Source: Euryodendron excelsum (lineage: Eukaryota; Streptophyta; Magnoliopsida; Ericales; Pentaphylacaceae). Taken from it: 64,000 nt of DNA. The stretch is from contig CM065389.1 in assembly GCA_033060915.1 (NCBI GenBank), positions 19,585,501 to 19,649,500 of the forward strand. Reading direction: 5' to 3'. How positions within the stretch are numbered: position 1 is the first letter of the stretch; each line of letters starts with the position of its first letter. Shown piece by piece: positions 34,859 through 46,600 of this stretch. Position numbers and translations under genes: made by a program. The notes below the pieces were generated by a model, which was not told where the DNA came from, ran no database searches, and saw nothing but the letters and a program-made list of their open reading frames with translations.

Positions 34859-37800
34859 TGAACCAGAGAGCGCCTGTTAGACCACTCAGTGTATTAGTAA
34901 TCTGAGAGCCTTGATGGGTTGATGATTAAAGGGAAGGAGGGAGCTCTTTATGGGATGTAGGAGGGAAGGCCAACCCATGTTGGGCATGATGCATTGTCCC
35001 TCTCAGCCATAGGGGGGTCACCCTGCATCGAGATTCTTAGAGGTAGGTGAGATACTGCTCAAGGATGCATAGTTGAACACAACATTAAGTGTCCTTAAAT
35101 GCCTTTGTAATGTCTTTGTCTCAGTGTCCCAATGAGGATGGAGATCTCTCTCTTACATAATAAGTCAAGGGGCAGGTCACTCTGAGAGGGGACTAACGCT
35201 TTGACGAGCACATTAACTCTAGCCTCCAAACCACAAGTCCCAGATGGTGTTGCATGGGGTCTGGCTAAAGATGTCATGACCGTGTGTCCTTCGAGGGCTG
35301 CTCAAGCCCCAAAAAGTGGATTGCACTTGACAGATGGAGTGGTGTCCAAGGGCGAGATGGAGAGCCCCTTGGGGAGCTCCTTGAGAGGGTCCCTAGGTGT
35401 TACGGGCTGGCAGGCCGGGCACCACACGGTGACAGTAATGCAACCCGCCATTATCATACGTAGTGGAAATGACCCATAAGGCGACTATGCACCAAATAAT
35501 AGTCCCGCCAAACTTAAACACTGAGGCATAAGATTATGCGCTCGTCCAGGATCCATCCATAATGCCCCGAATATCTCTTTAAGTTCGGATCTCCGATGCT
35601 CAAGCCATTTGGCTAATCCAAGCTATAGGCGATAGCAACGCCATTCTCAAATGCGCGCACACATGACAAGCAATTTGCTTAGTGCTAGTCCCTCTCGAAA
35701 CACAAGCAATATAGTCATGTGCAACTAGACATGCGCGTCAGCCAAGTATCATTCGTTAGGCACGACGCCTCTATCCATAAAACTCTTAGCGCCCTACGTC
35801 AAGGTTGTCTGCAAGAATAGGCATAATTGAATAGCAACTGATAAGCCCACAGTATAGTGTCCCGCTACACCAATGTTAGCCAAACCAAGCGGCCGTGTGC
35901 ACAAACTTGAACTTGAACTCAACGTGCAAGTGCACATGAGACACAAGACATGCAAGTGTGCACACCGAGACCCAATTCATCATGAACATAAGCCCTGAAA
36001 CGATATGAATGCAGCATAGCGAGTGTGTATGTCACAACCCCATCTTCGACACCAATGCCCAACATCTGCTCCACCGAACACAATGCTGCCTATATAGTCC
36101 CTTGACTAGCATGAGGACTACAGTCACGTGCCACAGTCGGCTTTCAAGTCTTGCTCACTTCCTTGGGGGACTTACTTGATTGCTGTCCCTTTCAGTAGCA
36201 CCAGGAGGTGGTAGAGTCAACACTAGGACCTCCCTTATAATAGCATTCTGAACTATCTCCAAACTGATAGAAAGAAACATCCTACCCCCTCGAGGAGTCA
36301 TAATCCATATATCCAATAAATATGAAAAATACAAATTACGAGATTGCCATGTCACCGGCCAATTATGGTCAGACATGTCGAACACCAAGGTCTCTCGCGG
36401 CCCTAGACGTGTTATGGGTGGCAACCCGTGACATTCTCCACCACTTCAACCATCATCGTTCTCGATGATGCCAAAACCCAGTGCCAACTCCTAGCACTCG
36501 CCACCAATAGTGCCAACTCCTGAAACTCTCCACCACTCGAACAATCAACGCCCTCGTTGATGCCAAGCATAATGCAGAATGCGGTAGTGCTTATATGCCT
36601 CCACGATGAGTTGCCACCACTCTTCGCAGATCAACACCTCCGTATTAATAGTCTACAAATTCGGTCTCCCCAAATTTGCCCCCACAGCTACTCGAAGCAA
36701 AGGTTCGTCCAGACTCCTATGCTGAACTTAGCAAAGCAAAACAAGACACCTTTTCCACCACATTAAGCAATCACAACTCCTCTGAGCAAGTGCCCCGTAC
36801 CATATTGCTCCATCCGTCGGCAACATGTACCTGAACAGACACTGTCCGTCACACACTAAAGAAAGGCGTGCGTTGACCGTCACGCACCCTCCACCACTTC
36901 AAGAGGTCAATGTCCTCATCGACGAGCACTCCACGTGTAATATGCGCTATCTGCTGCGCGCTTAAGGAAAGGCATGCGCTGACCGTCGTGCTGACCGTCA
37001 CGCAGCCTCCTCCATTTCAAGGGGTTGATGCCCTCATCGACGAGTACTCCACGTGCACCCTCTACACCACTCTGCAGCTGAACCCACAAAAGCTCACTTG
37101 ACATCAGAATTTACCCTATGCACGACCCAAAGATGCCCTTGCGACAACTTGTGGTTTTGTCCCACACTAGTTTCCAACTGACCGGCACTCCCACCGGATG
37201 CAAGTCCAGAAGTTCTCACAATGTTGCTTCAGTACCTCAGTTCTTGGACCTTCACCCGAAGACAACCCATGTTGTTCCAGTACCTCGGCTCTCTAGCCTT
37301 TACCCGAAATCAGTTTACACAGTTCCAGTGCCTGATCCTCTAATCTTCACCGAAAGTCTGTCCACATGCAGCTCCAGTGCCTGATCCACTGATCTTCACC
37401 CGAAGTCTACCCACAATGTCTCCCTCCGCCGGAGGACTTTATGTCTTGATGAACCTTCGCTACACGGTGCTCTCTAGCAACGATGAACTCTACTGAGTCA
37501 CCTGACGTTCACTAGCCAACATGTATCACAATGAGGCAAGACCACACAAAAGTTTGAAATAATAACACGCTCTTCACAAATGCTAACAGCCAATCGCAGA
37601 AATGAGCACAATCCACTAAGTGAGCACAAAGCCAACAAAGTAACCATGCAATAATACGAGCAAAGCTGCCAACGGTTTTGACCAACTCAAGGGTCAAATG
37701 AAGGCAAGTAAATCCCTACAACAAAAAGCAAGTTCTTCCGCACAAGCTCACATATTGCAGAAATAACCCACCAATCCAACAAAATAGCACCACTAGCTAT

Positions 37801-40800
37801 GCACCAAAATCAATAATCTGACACAAAGAAGCATCCATGCACTACTGAGCTGGTCCCATGTAGATCCTTAAGATAGCCTGTTGCACTGTGCACCACGACC
37901 ACAATCAAAGGACCGAGCGCACGTCCAAAGCTTGTTGAAGCGGCTACTTTAAAGAAGGTACCAAAGGAGTTCAAACAGCAACCAAGTCCAATGATACCAT
38001 AAACTTTCAGCCCACATAGACTAGAAACTGCTACCTCGGGCCACCAATCCATTCGTCATAAGGTTGAATGACACTCACTCCACCGATAAACCGACAACCA
38101 ACAATCTGAAGCAAACAACCGATTGAGAGAAGTCCACCACAACTAAAGAGAATGCCCACACGGATAAGAGAAGCAACACCCAATTAATTTACACTACGGA
38201 TGGTTAGTGGTCTGATACCAACTGTTACGGGCTGGCAGACCGGGCACCATACGGTGACAGTAATGCGACCCGCCATTATCATACGTAACGGAAATGACCC
38301 GTTAGGCGACTATGCACTAAGTAATAGTTCTGCCAAACTCAAACACAGAGGTATAAGATTATGCGCTCGTCCAAGATCTATCCGTAATGCCCCGCATATC
38401 TCTTTAAATTTGGACCTCTGATGCTCAACTCATTTGGCTAACCCAAGCTATAGGTGATAGCAACGCCATTCTCAAATGCGCGCACACATGACAAGCAATG
38501 TGCTTAGCGCTGGCTCCTCTCGAAACACAAGCAATATAGCCATGTGTAACTAGACTTGCGCGTCAGTCAAACATCACTTGTTAGGCACGACGCCTCTATC
38601 CATGAAGCTCTTAGTACCCCATGTCAAGGTTGCCCGTAAGAATAGGCATAATTGAATAGCAACCGATAAGCCCACAACATAGTGCCTCGCGACACCAATG
38701 CTAGCTAAACCAAGTGGCCGTGTGTACAAGCTTGAACCCAACGTGCAAGTGCACACGAGACACATGGCATGCAAGTGTGCACACCGAGGCCCAATCCGTC
38801 ATGAACATAAGCCTCGAAATGATATGAATGCGGCATAACGAGTACGTATGTCACAACCCCATCTTCGACGCCAATGCTCAACATCTACCCCACTGGACAT
38901 AATGCCGTCCATGTAGCCCCTTGACTAGCATGAAGACTGCAGCCACGTGCCACAGTCGGCCCGCAAGTCTCGCCCACTCCTTTGGGGGACTCACTTGAAT
39001 GTTATCCCTTTCGGTAGCATCAAGGGGTGGTAGAGTCAACACTAGGACCCCCCTTATAATAGCATTCTGAGCTATCTCCAAACTGATAGGAAGAAGCATC
39101 CTACCTTCTTGAGGAGTCATAATCCATATGTCCAATAAATATGGAAAATACAAATTACGAGATTGCTATGCCACCGGCCAACCATGGTCAGACATGCCCC
39201 ACGCTAAGGTTCCTCGCGGCCCCAGACGTGCCACGGGTGGTAACCCGTGACACTAGGCTAGACCGCGGGAGAGGGTCCTAGGTGCCTCCGCTCAAGAGGC
39301 GTGGGAGCCTGCCTCTAGTTGAGTTCTGGGACTAAGACATTGTGTACATTTTTCCGACCTGGTTATTCATGATGATGTCTTGCTGGTCTGGTTAGCCAAA
39401 AAAGGTGATGTGGCAAATGTGGCCATGTGGCACGTAGGGCCATGTGGGCTGTCACCTACAGGGTCAATTCCTATTCCTTTAATGAAATGCATGCTATAAC
39501 ACAATAGAATAATTAGGAACTGTTAATTGTTTCTCCAGATGCCGATTTCATTATGTTGACTGTGTATTGGAGATTGGTGAACTCTAGGATTCAGATTCAT
39601 GTATTTTTCAGGGTTCGTGAAGTGCTTCTTGTGAGGTTGTCTGAATTGCATCAAGTTAGATAATTGTGAAATGTGTCAATGATTAGTCCCTTTAAAGGTG
39701 TTAACTGTATGTTCCCAAGTGTAATTTTACAATACATAGGCTTATTATATTTTATTGTTTACATTCTTCAAAGTGTTTGCATTACTGATAACATTCCTCA
39801 GCTTGTCTTGTAAATTTTGAAAACTCTGTCTGGATGTAAATGATTTGCAATTGATCAATCTAAAAAAGAAGGATATCCTTAATTTGCAATTATTTGTGAG
39901 ATGCTAATAAAATACATTTGGTCGCGTCAACAATTGAAATATACCAAAATATAATCAGTTTGCTTCGAACTGCAGGTACCTATAGATTCTTGTGTTATAG
40001 GGGCACAGCATTCTGCTTTCCTTCAGCAGGTATCATATATTTATCGTGTTTTTGCTGTCAAACACGAGCTCTCTATTGGTCTAGTGATTAATTGTGATGC
40101 ATATTTTTGCAATAGGCTTCTTACATAACTGGGGGTGTGTATCTGAAGCCCCAACAGCTGGATGGGCTTTTTCAGTATCTCTCGGTAGGTTTCTAAATTA
40201 ATTGGGCATGGAAGCAATACAGTGTCGTGTTTTTTTTCATCATCTGGTTTGTCGCCACCTGAGCAGCATGTAGATGCCCTATATCTGCAATTTGTCTACT
40301 ATGGTTGTCTTTATAAGCTGGCTCTGAGTTAATTTTCTAGAAAATAATGGACTAGTTATCTGCATGTGGTGCACCACATTATTTATTTTCTCCTGTTGTG
40401 TTTGCTGAAGTTTATCTTGTCAAGTCTGCTTATCAAAAAAAAAAAAAAGAATTCTTGTGAAGATTGGTCCATATTGTATGATTTTGCCATGTTTTGGTTC
40501 AAAGTAGGCATTGTTTAAACACAACATAGAATCACTTTCAGTTTCAAAAATTTCAGTAAAAACTGAAACTAGGCTCAATGGCATGTCTGGCTTCCCATTT
40601 CTGAGAACCATGGTGGCACTGGAAGGGAATCCTGTTCTTTTTTTTTTTTTTTTTTTTTTTTTTCCTATTTTCATTTGCATCTCTCTTGTCGTGTACAATT
40701 TGTCTTTGAGGCATAATTTTTCGGGCATTCAAGTCCAAGCTAGGCATGGTAGGATGAATTCGTGGTCCCTGAAGAATATAATTTGAAATCATGATCAATA

Positions 40801-43218
40801 ATCAACCATATGATCAATTGAGAAATAAGTGTGTTATTGAAGTAACCCACAGTTGCATAAATTGACTCGACATCTGCATTCTCTTTCCAATGCATCTGTC
40901 TCTAATGACGACATGCAGACATTTTGTGTATTGCTTCCATTCATGTTTTATCATATACTATTGTTTCATCAAATGAGTAGCTTCCTTTTCTCTTTTTTCT
41001 CCCAGTTTAAGATCTACCATTATAATCATTAATAAGTTGTGGAAAAAGGTTATCTTTATTTCTGTTCATCTTTGACTGTATAAATTCTTGGGTCGGTTTA
41101 AGGAAACAGTTCTTGATTCTGTGTGGTATTCTGGCTGAACTTTTCCTGGTTTTTCACTCTGTGGATACCAATGAGAGATTGTTGTTACATGCAGACAGTA
41201 TTTGCTACTGATTTGCATTCTCGCAACTTTTTACAACTACCTAAGCCTGTAGGGGTGGATTTCCGTGCCTCGTAAGTTATCATTGGCAATTACTTTTTTG
41301 TAACTTTGTTGATTTTCCACCATGAATGCATTTCTTTTCTTTATTTCTTAATTATAGCCATCCAGTTTGCTTTTAGGAATTCTTACATTTTGTTATTTAT
41401 TTTGTGCACACTTGCTACCCAATTTTAGAAGCAACAAAAGTACTGTTTGTTTTTCTTCCATTAGCCTAATTTTATTGTTCTTCTGGAACTTTTATGCTTT
41501 TACCTTGAGTTACTTTCACTTACCTCTGCTGAGATTTTGGGGAAATACATCTGGAACTGGAAAGTTTTGGAAATAGGCAGTGACCTACACTGCTGTTTGT
41601 CTTAGTAAACAACCATTAGTGGAGGGTATTAGTGGAGGGTAGGTAGATAATTTGTGAATTATTTAAAATTGTACGGTAACTCTTTCTTTCTTTATCTATA
41701 TATATGGATACATAACATTATATACATATATATACTTCATTCCTACATCACCCCCACCCCCACATGCGTGCCCCTTTAAAGAAATAAAACTACCACTGCA
41801 TCATCACCAACCATTGGCACCACCTTTTTCTTCCCTCTTTCCCCTTGTAAGTAAGACCCACAAATCACCATTTTGTGGCCTATTTTCCAGCAATTGCTGT
41901 CATCATCGTCAGCCCACCTTCCCCGGCTTTCACTACAACCACCACCTAATCCAATCACAACTACAGCTACAACTTACTATTTCATTATCAATGCCATCAC
42001 CTCATCACCACCAACCTCAACCCACCGCCACCTTTCTTTTTCCCCTATTTCTCTCTTCCTTCATTTCTCTCTAAACTACTGTCATTGAGCCATCACCACC
42101 TTTTCTCTCTCTAACTCAATCCATTGACGCAAACCATCTCAAAGAACCCCACCACCATTACTGTAAAAAAACCTCACCTTCTCCGTTTGTTCGCTTTCCA
42201 TGATTGAAAATTTTGAGAGAGAGAGACAGAGAGAGAGAGAAGAGACGGATATTAAGTTTGATATGTATTTATTATTACGTATATAGAACTAACAGACATA
42301 TATATATACATAAAACAAAGTGAGGCTCACAGAAGGCTTAAGCCTGGGTTATGCCAGGATTGCCAAATCTATTTTCTATTTGTGGGTATACCTTATGTTG
42401 CACTTAACGCATCTTGCCACATGTCAAAGCCTCAATTGGTGACACTTAAGGCAGTTTTAACTCCCATAAATCTCACTCTTAAGGGATCGAGCCACACTAG
42501 ACCAAGGATGGCGCACATGGTGCCCTAGCCCCAGATCTATGTTCAAAGCCCGCTTGAGCATCCCTTTGCTTGGCTAAGGAATTCTACATTCGAGCACACT
42601 ATATCGCCAACCCAAAGCAGAGCACTCCATCCTGTGGCTCAGCCATAGGAACCTCTACTCGAGTGGATCTCTCTATGTCTTGTATTCTCCCACTATGATC
42701 TCCTAAATTGGCCTTCAAGGTCCATCTCCAATCACGTCTCAGAAAGACACCCTCGCCAGCCTTGGTTGCAAGCATGACGTGGGACCCCTCGGGATCGGTG
42801 TCACTATCGTGGGATGCCAGATCAACCCCGGATCCTCACAAGGGACTATCAGGGACTGGTGGGTTAGAGGCAAGAGAGTGTGGACTCGTTAAGGTGCTCA
42901 TCCCTCCCCTTCAGGGACTTGTCCCTTAACCAGTTTTTTATGAGAGAGAGGCCTCCACTGAAGGACATTTAGATGAAGACACCATGAAGAAGACAAAAAT
43001 ATTTATATTGGCTAACAACCTCTGCAAAGTTGAGCCGAACTCCCCAACCATCTCTAAGAGGTTTGGCACTGCTGAGTTGACTACAAATTATTGTACCTTG
43101 GGCAGTGAGCTAACCACCTCAAAGCACCTGATGCTCTTCACGGGTGGCTTGCCTACCGAGGTCCTTTCACTTATATAAAGGGATCACTCCCTCCAAGCAG
43201 ATAATAAGCTATTGTAAC

Positions 43219-43258
<40 letters not shown>

Positions 43259-43622
43259 GAAGCAGCTACAGCTCTCTCCCTTCCACTCTCTGACTGGTTT
43301 GGCGTTGTTGAGTGTCTGCCCTAAAGCTTACCTGTGGTCACTATAGCCCACTCCACCTACCATCTTCCACACTGTTCAAGAAGGCACTTTCGGTTAAACT
43401 CATCTCTAAGAAATGTTAGTTATGCTGGCGCATCACATCTGGGCTTATATGTTCTTTGAGTGCTGAATTTGTCTGGCCATTTCCCAATTTTACCGGTTAG
43501 ACTTTTAAGTTTGATATAGGTTTATGCCCTCAATTACATTTGATGATTATCTCATACCTTGGAACTTCAGTTATAATTAAGTAACAAAGTAATTTTGTTG
43601 GTCTCAATTGCAATGCTATGTT

Positions 43623-43688
<66 letters not shown>

Positions 43689-46600
43689 TTCCACCCAATT
43701 TTTGTGCTTTCTCTTGCCTGCATGCATTATCAATTTCTGTTTTTGTATAATAGCCACCTTGTGAAAAGATAATTCCCATATTTCTTCAACTTTACAGTAG
43801 AAATGTTTTTATTAATTTCTTATTTGTCTTGAACTTTTATTCATGCTCTCATTTGCAGTAGTTGCTGTTCATGTTCTATATCTAATATCTATTATTTATT
43901 GCAATTAGTCTTGTAAAAAATCTGAAACTTGCAGGTGCTTTTGTCACAAAAACACAATCGACATGGGCTACATATGTTCTGTTTGTTTGTCAATATTTTG
44001 TAAGCATCACAAGAAATGTTCAACCTGCGGGTGAGCGCCTATTACTTTTGCATGTTCTATTATTTACGACACTGCTTTGTTGTGAATGAGTTTAGGTCCA
44101 TTATTTTCCTTTATATGCTGCAGTAATAACAAAGTTTTAGTTTAAGTAGACTCCTATTTCTTTGTATTATTCTATGTTTGTCATACTGTTGATAATAACT
44201 ACCACCTGTATCAATTAAAATGGTGAAGAAAGTCCTCCAGGCTCCAGTAATCCAACTTCATATTCATTGCGATTCTACATGGTTTAAAATTTCACCTTTT
44301 TTTTCCTTTTCTGCGATCCGCAAAAATACACTTCACAGGATAAAGTTTCTTGCATAGTCTTGGATATTATATATGCGAACTCATATCATGTAATCTTGTT
44401 TTGTTTGTCACCCCTTGCCGCGGTGGTCCTCTTCTGTGCTCCTCCCTTCATTTCATTTTGGGGAGGGCATGTGAAGTGGTGAACACATTTTGAGTTGAGG
44501 ATGCAAATTAATTTGAGATCAAGTCCATTCTGTGAACCCAATGGAAATGATTGGATGTGAATTGTGACAAAGGTGTTGTCAAATGTTGAGAAAGGAAGGT
44601 GGTACGTTTGCTTTTCATGTAGAAGGGCGAAGATGAAGAACCACGCTGGGCCAAGTGCTGTGTAAGGACGAGAAGAACGGACACATCAACATGGCAGTTT
44701 TCACAAAAATCAAGACACGGCAATAAATATATATATCTTGGTGTGTGTATATGAAAATAATAGCTATTTTCACAAATTCATTTGTATTTTGTTATATTAA
44801 AATAGTGAGAAATCAGTTTTCACATTTTGAATATTAAAATGAAGTGAAAACAAATGGTTTTAAAATATATTTTAGGAATCTCTATTCAGAAACAAATTAA
44901 AAGATTTGGGGCGTAAGAATTGTATGGGGTTGTGATGGGTTGAAGGAGAGTCACCGTACATGTCAGATGATATCGGCAGGATTTTGGAGAGGACTAGGTG
45001 AAGGACAAAGTAGCCCAAAGCCACAGAGAGAGAGAGGTCGTAGGAGCAAGAGCACGAGTGTTGCATAAATAAGGGAATGAATGACTGCTTGGTAAGGGAG
45101 CCCAAGGGCCTCTTATATAGAAACTTATGGTTAAGCCTAAGTAAGATTGGACTTGATGATAAAGGCCTGTCCTTAAGAGTCCTTTCCTAGTACTCTAAAA
45201 AGGTAGAGTTTCAGAAGGAGTGGTCTCCCTCTCTTCTTAGTTGGACTAAGCTGAAGGCGGTTTAGACACATGTGAGGTGCACGCCAAGGCAATACCTTCA
45301 TCCTGAGGCTCCAAGCCACTGAGTCCCCAGAGTTGCTTACCTCAGACCCTAGGCTAGGAGAGCATGAAAGGTTGTTCGTGCATGCGCCCCCATTCGGCGT
45401 CCCGAACACACAAGCATGGACACATGTCATTCAGCGTCCTGAACACTTGGCATGGCCTTGTGGAGTAAATGTAGGGCTTTGCTCAAACGGAGCCCTATGC
45501 AGAGGTGGCATACACGTGTCGTTCATGCGGGTTTGAGATATGTACAAGAATTTTTAAAATTAAAAAGTTTAGAGGAAAGATTAATAGCGTATAAATCCAC
45601 ATTATTTTATTTTATTTTATTATTAGTTCCCAAGTTATTTTCTTTAAACTTGTAATGTATTTAATGTGTCTAAGTGATGGACACGTTTATTTCTCATGTG
45701 TCTAAAGCTTGTCCGGTTCTAAAAAGTGAAGAAATAATACCACCTTTAGATTTTCTGATGAGTGTCGCATCTGACATGGACATGATACCTTTTTAGGAGT
45801 GTCTGTACTTGTTAAAAGCTCACCATAGGGGATGTCTGGAATGGATTGGAGGTTGCCATATCAAGATGGAAATGAAGATCATAATTCTTACATGCTGAAG
45901 CCTAATGTCAGGTATTATATTTTTTTTCAAATCGTTGTGGAAGGAGTTTGTGGTGCTACAGATATTTAAATTTAGTAAGGTGGTTGGTGGAATCATTACT
46001 GGGGTTGTATGCACTCTTGGGCTTTTGCTCATTCCTGGGCTATTGCTATTGTGTGGGATGGTAGGAGGTTTATTCATGGGGTATTGTGATACTGTGGAAG
46101 AAGATAAATGTATTGACTTTCTTTTTGGTTACAATTAAAATTTTCAATGTTGTTATCAACAATGTGGGTTTGCAGGAGGATATTAGTTTTGGACCTGGAG
46201 GAGTTATATTTGGAAGAGGCAAGAGGGACAAACATTGATATTAATGCTCTTTGCATAAGGAATGGGATCAGTCTAGTCTCTGCTCATATGGGAGTAGTCT
46301 TGGATTTGCTTAACAAGTTTGAGTTTCTAACATGTTCCTTTCTGGGTTGACTTTTTCTTTAATGATCATTGCACATGTTGCAATCTTTTCCTCGGTTGAC
46401 TTTTACTTAATTTACTTGACTATTTTACTTAACTTTCTATACATTCTAAATGCTGCATTTTTGGAAGTATGAAAATAGATTTTGCAAACATCATTGTGTT
46501 GGAGAGGTGCTGAAGAGATTACAGTTGCACCATTGAGTTGGGCTGGTCTAATGTAAGAATCAAGCTGGGCTTGATCTTAAAACAAGGTTTGCCCACCCTA

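Larger units (their letters stand above)
35398..39252 (-). mobile_element. Non-autonomous LTR retrotransposon (LARD-type) in TFB4 intron 6
   Basis: Two direct LTRs of about 1.03 kb (35398-36433 and 38223-39252) both start TGTTACGGG and end CCCGTGACA. A perfect 5-bp target duplication CTAGG flanks the element (35393-35397 and 39253-39257). On the minus strand the 5' LTR is followed by TGGTATCAGAC (complement of 38210-38220), close to the initiator-Met-tRNA primer site TGGTATCAGAGC. A purine tract AAGTGGTGGAGAA precedes the other LTR. This fixes the orientation. The 1.79-kb interior (36434-38222) has no gag, protease, reverse transcriptase or integrase that I can read, so mobilisation must have used another element's proteins. 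The LTRs have clearly diverged, so the insertion is not recent. Confidence 0.9.
34733..39460 (-). mobile_element. Solo LTR (about 868 bp) split by a nested LTR element
   Basis: Outer ends TGTAGGTG (34733) and CACCTACA (39460) are inverted repeats with TG...CA form, and GGGT flanks both sides (34729-34732 and 39461-39464), a 4-bp target duplication. The LTR sequence proper is 34733-35397 plus 39258-39460. A TATA-like box reads on the minus strand near 34950 (CCCATAAAGAGCTCC), with a CT tract (GA at 34826-34855 on the + strand) after it. A diverged relative lies in intron 9 (42420-43365) in the opposite orientation. The 3.9-kb insertion at 35398-39252 interrupts it. Confidence 0.65.

Noticed and set aside
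41776..42088. His/Pro/Ser-rich small proteins in TFB4 intron 9
   Set aside because: Frames are open in several phases on both strands because of CCA/TCA-type low complexity.
43567..43779. Arg-Glu repeat protein on the minus strand
   Set aside because: Translation of a (CT)n microsatellite; the same artefact occurs at 60983-61272.
45905..46350. Membrane-like small proteins in TFB4 intron 10
   Set aside because: Hydrophobic frames with no start context, no partner exons and no recognisable family; only the short stretch at 45831-45911 was kept as a weak candidate.
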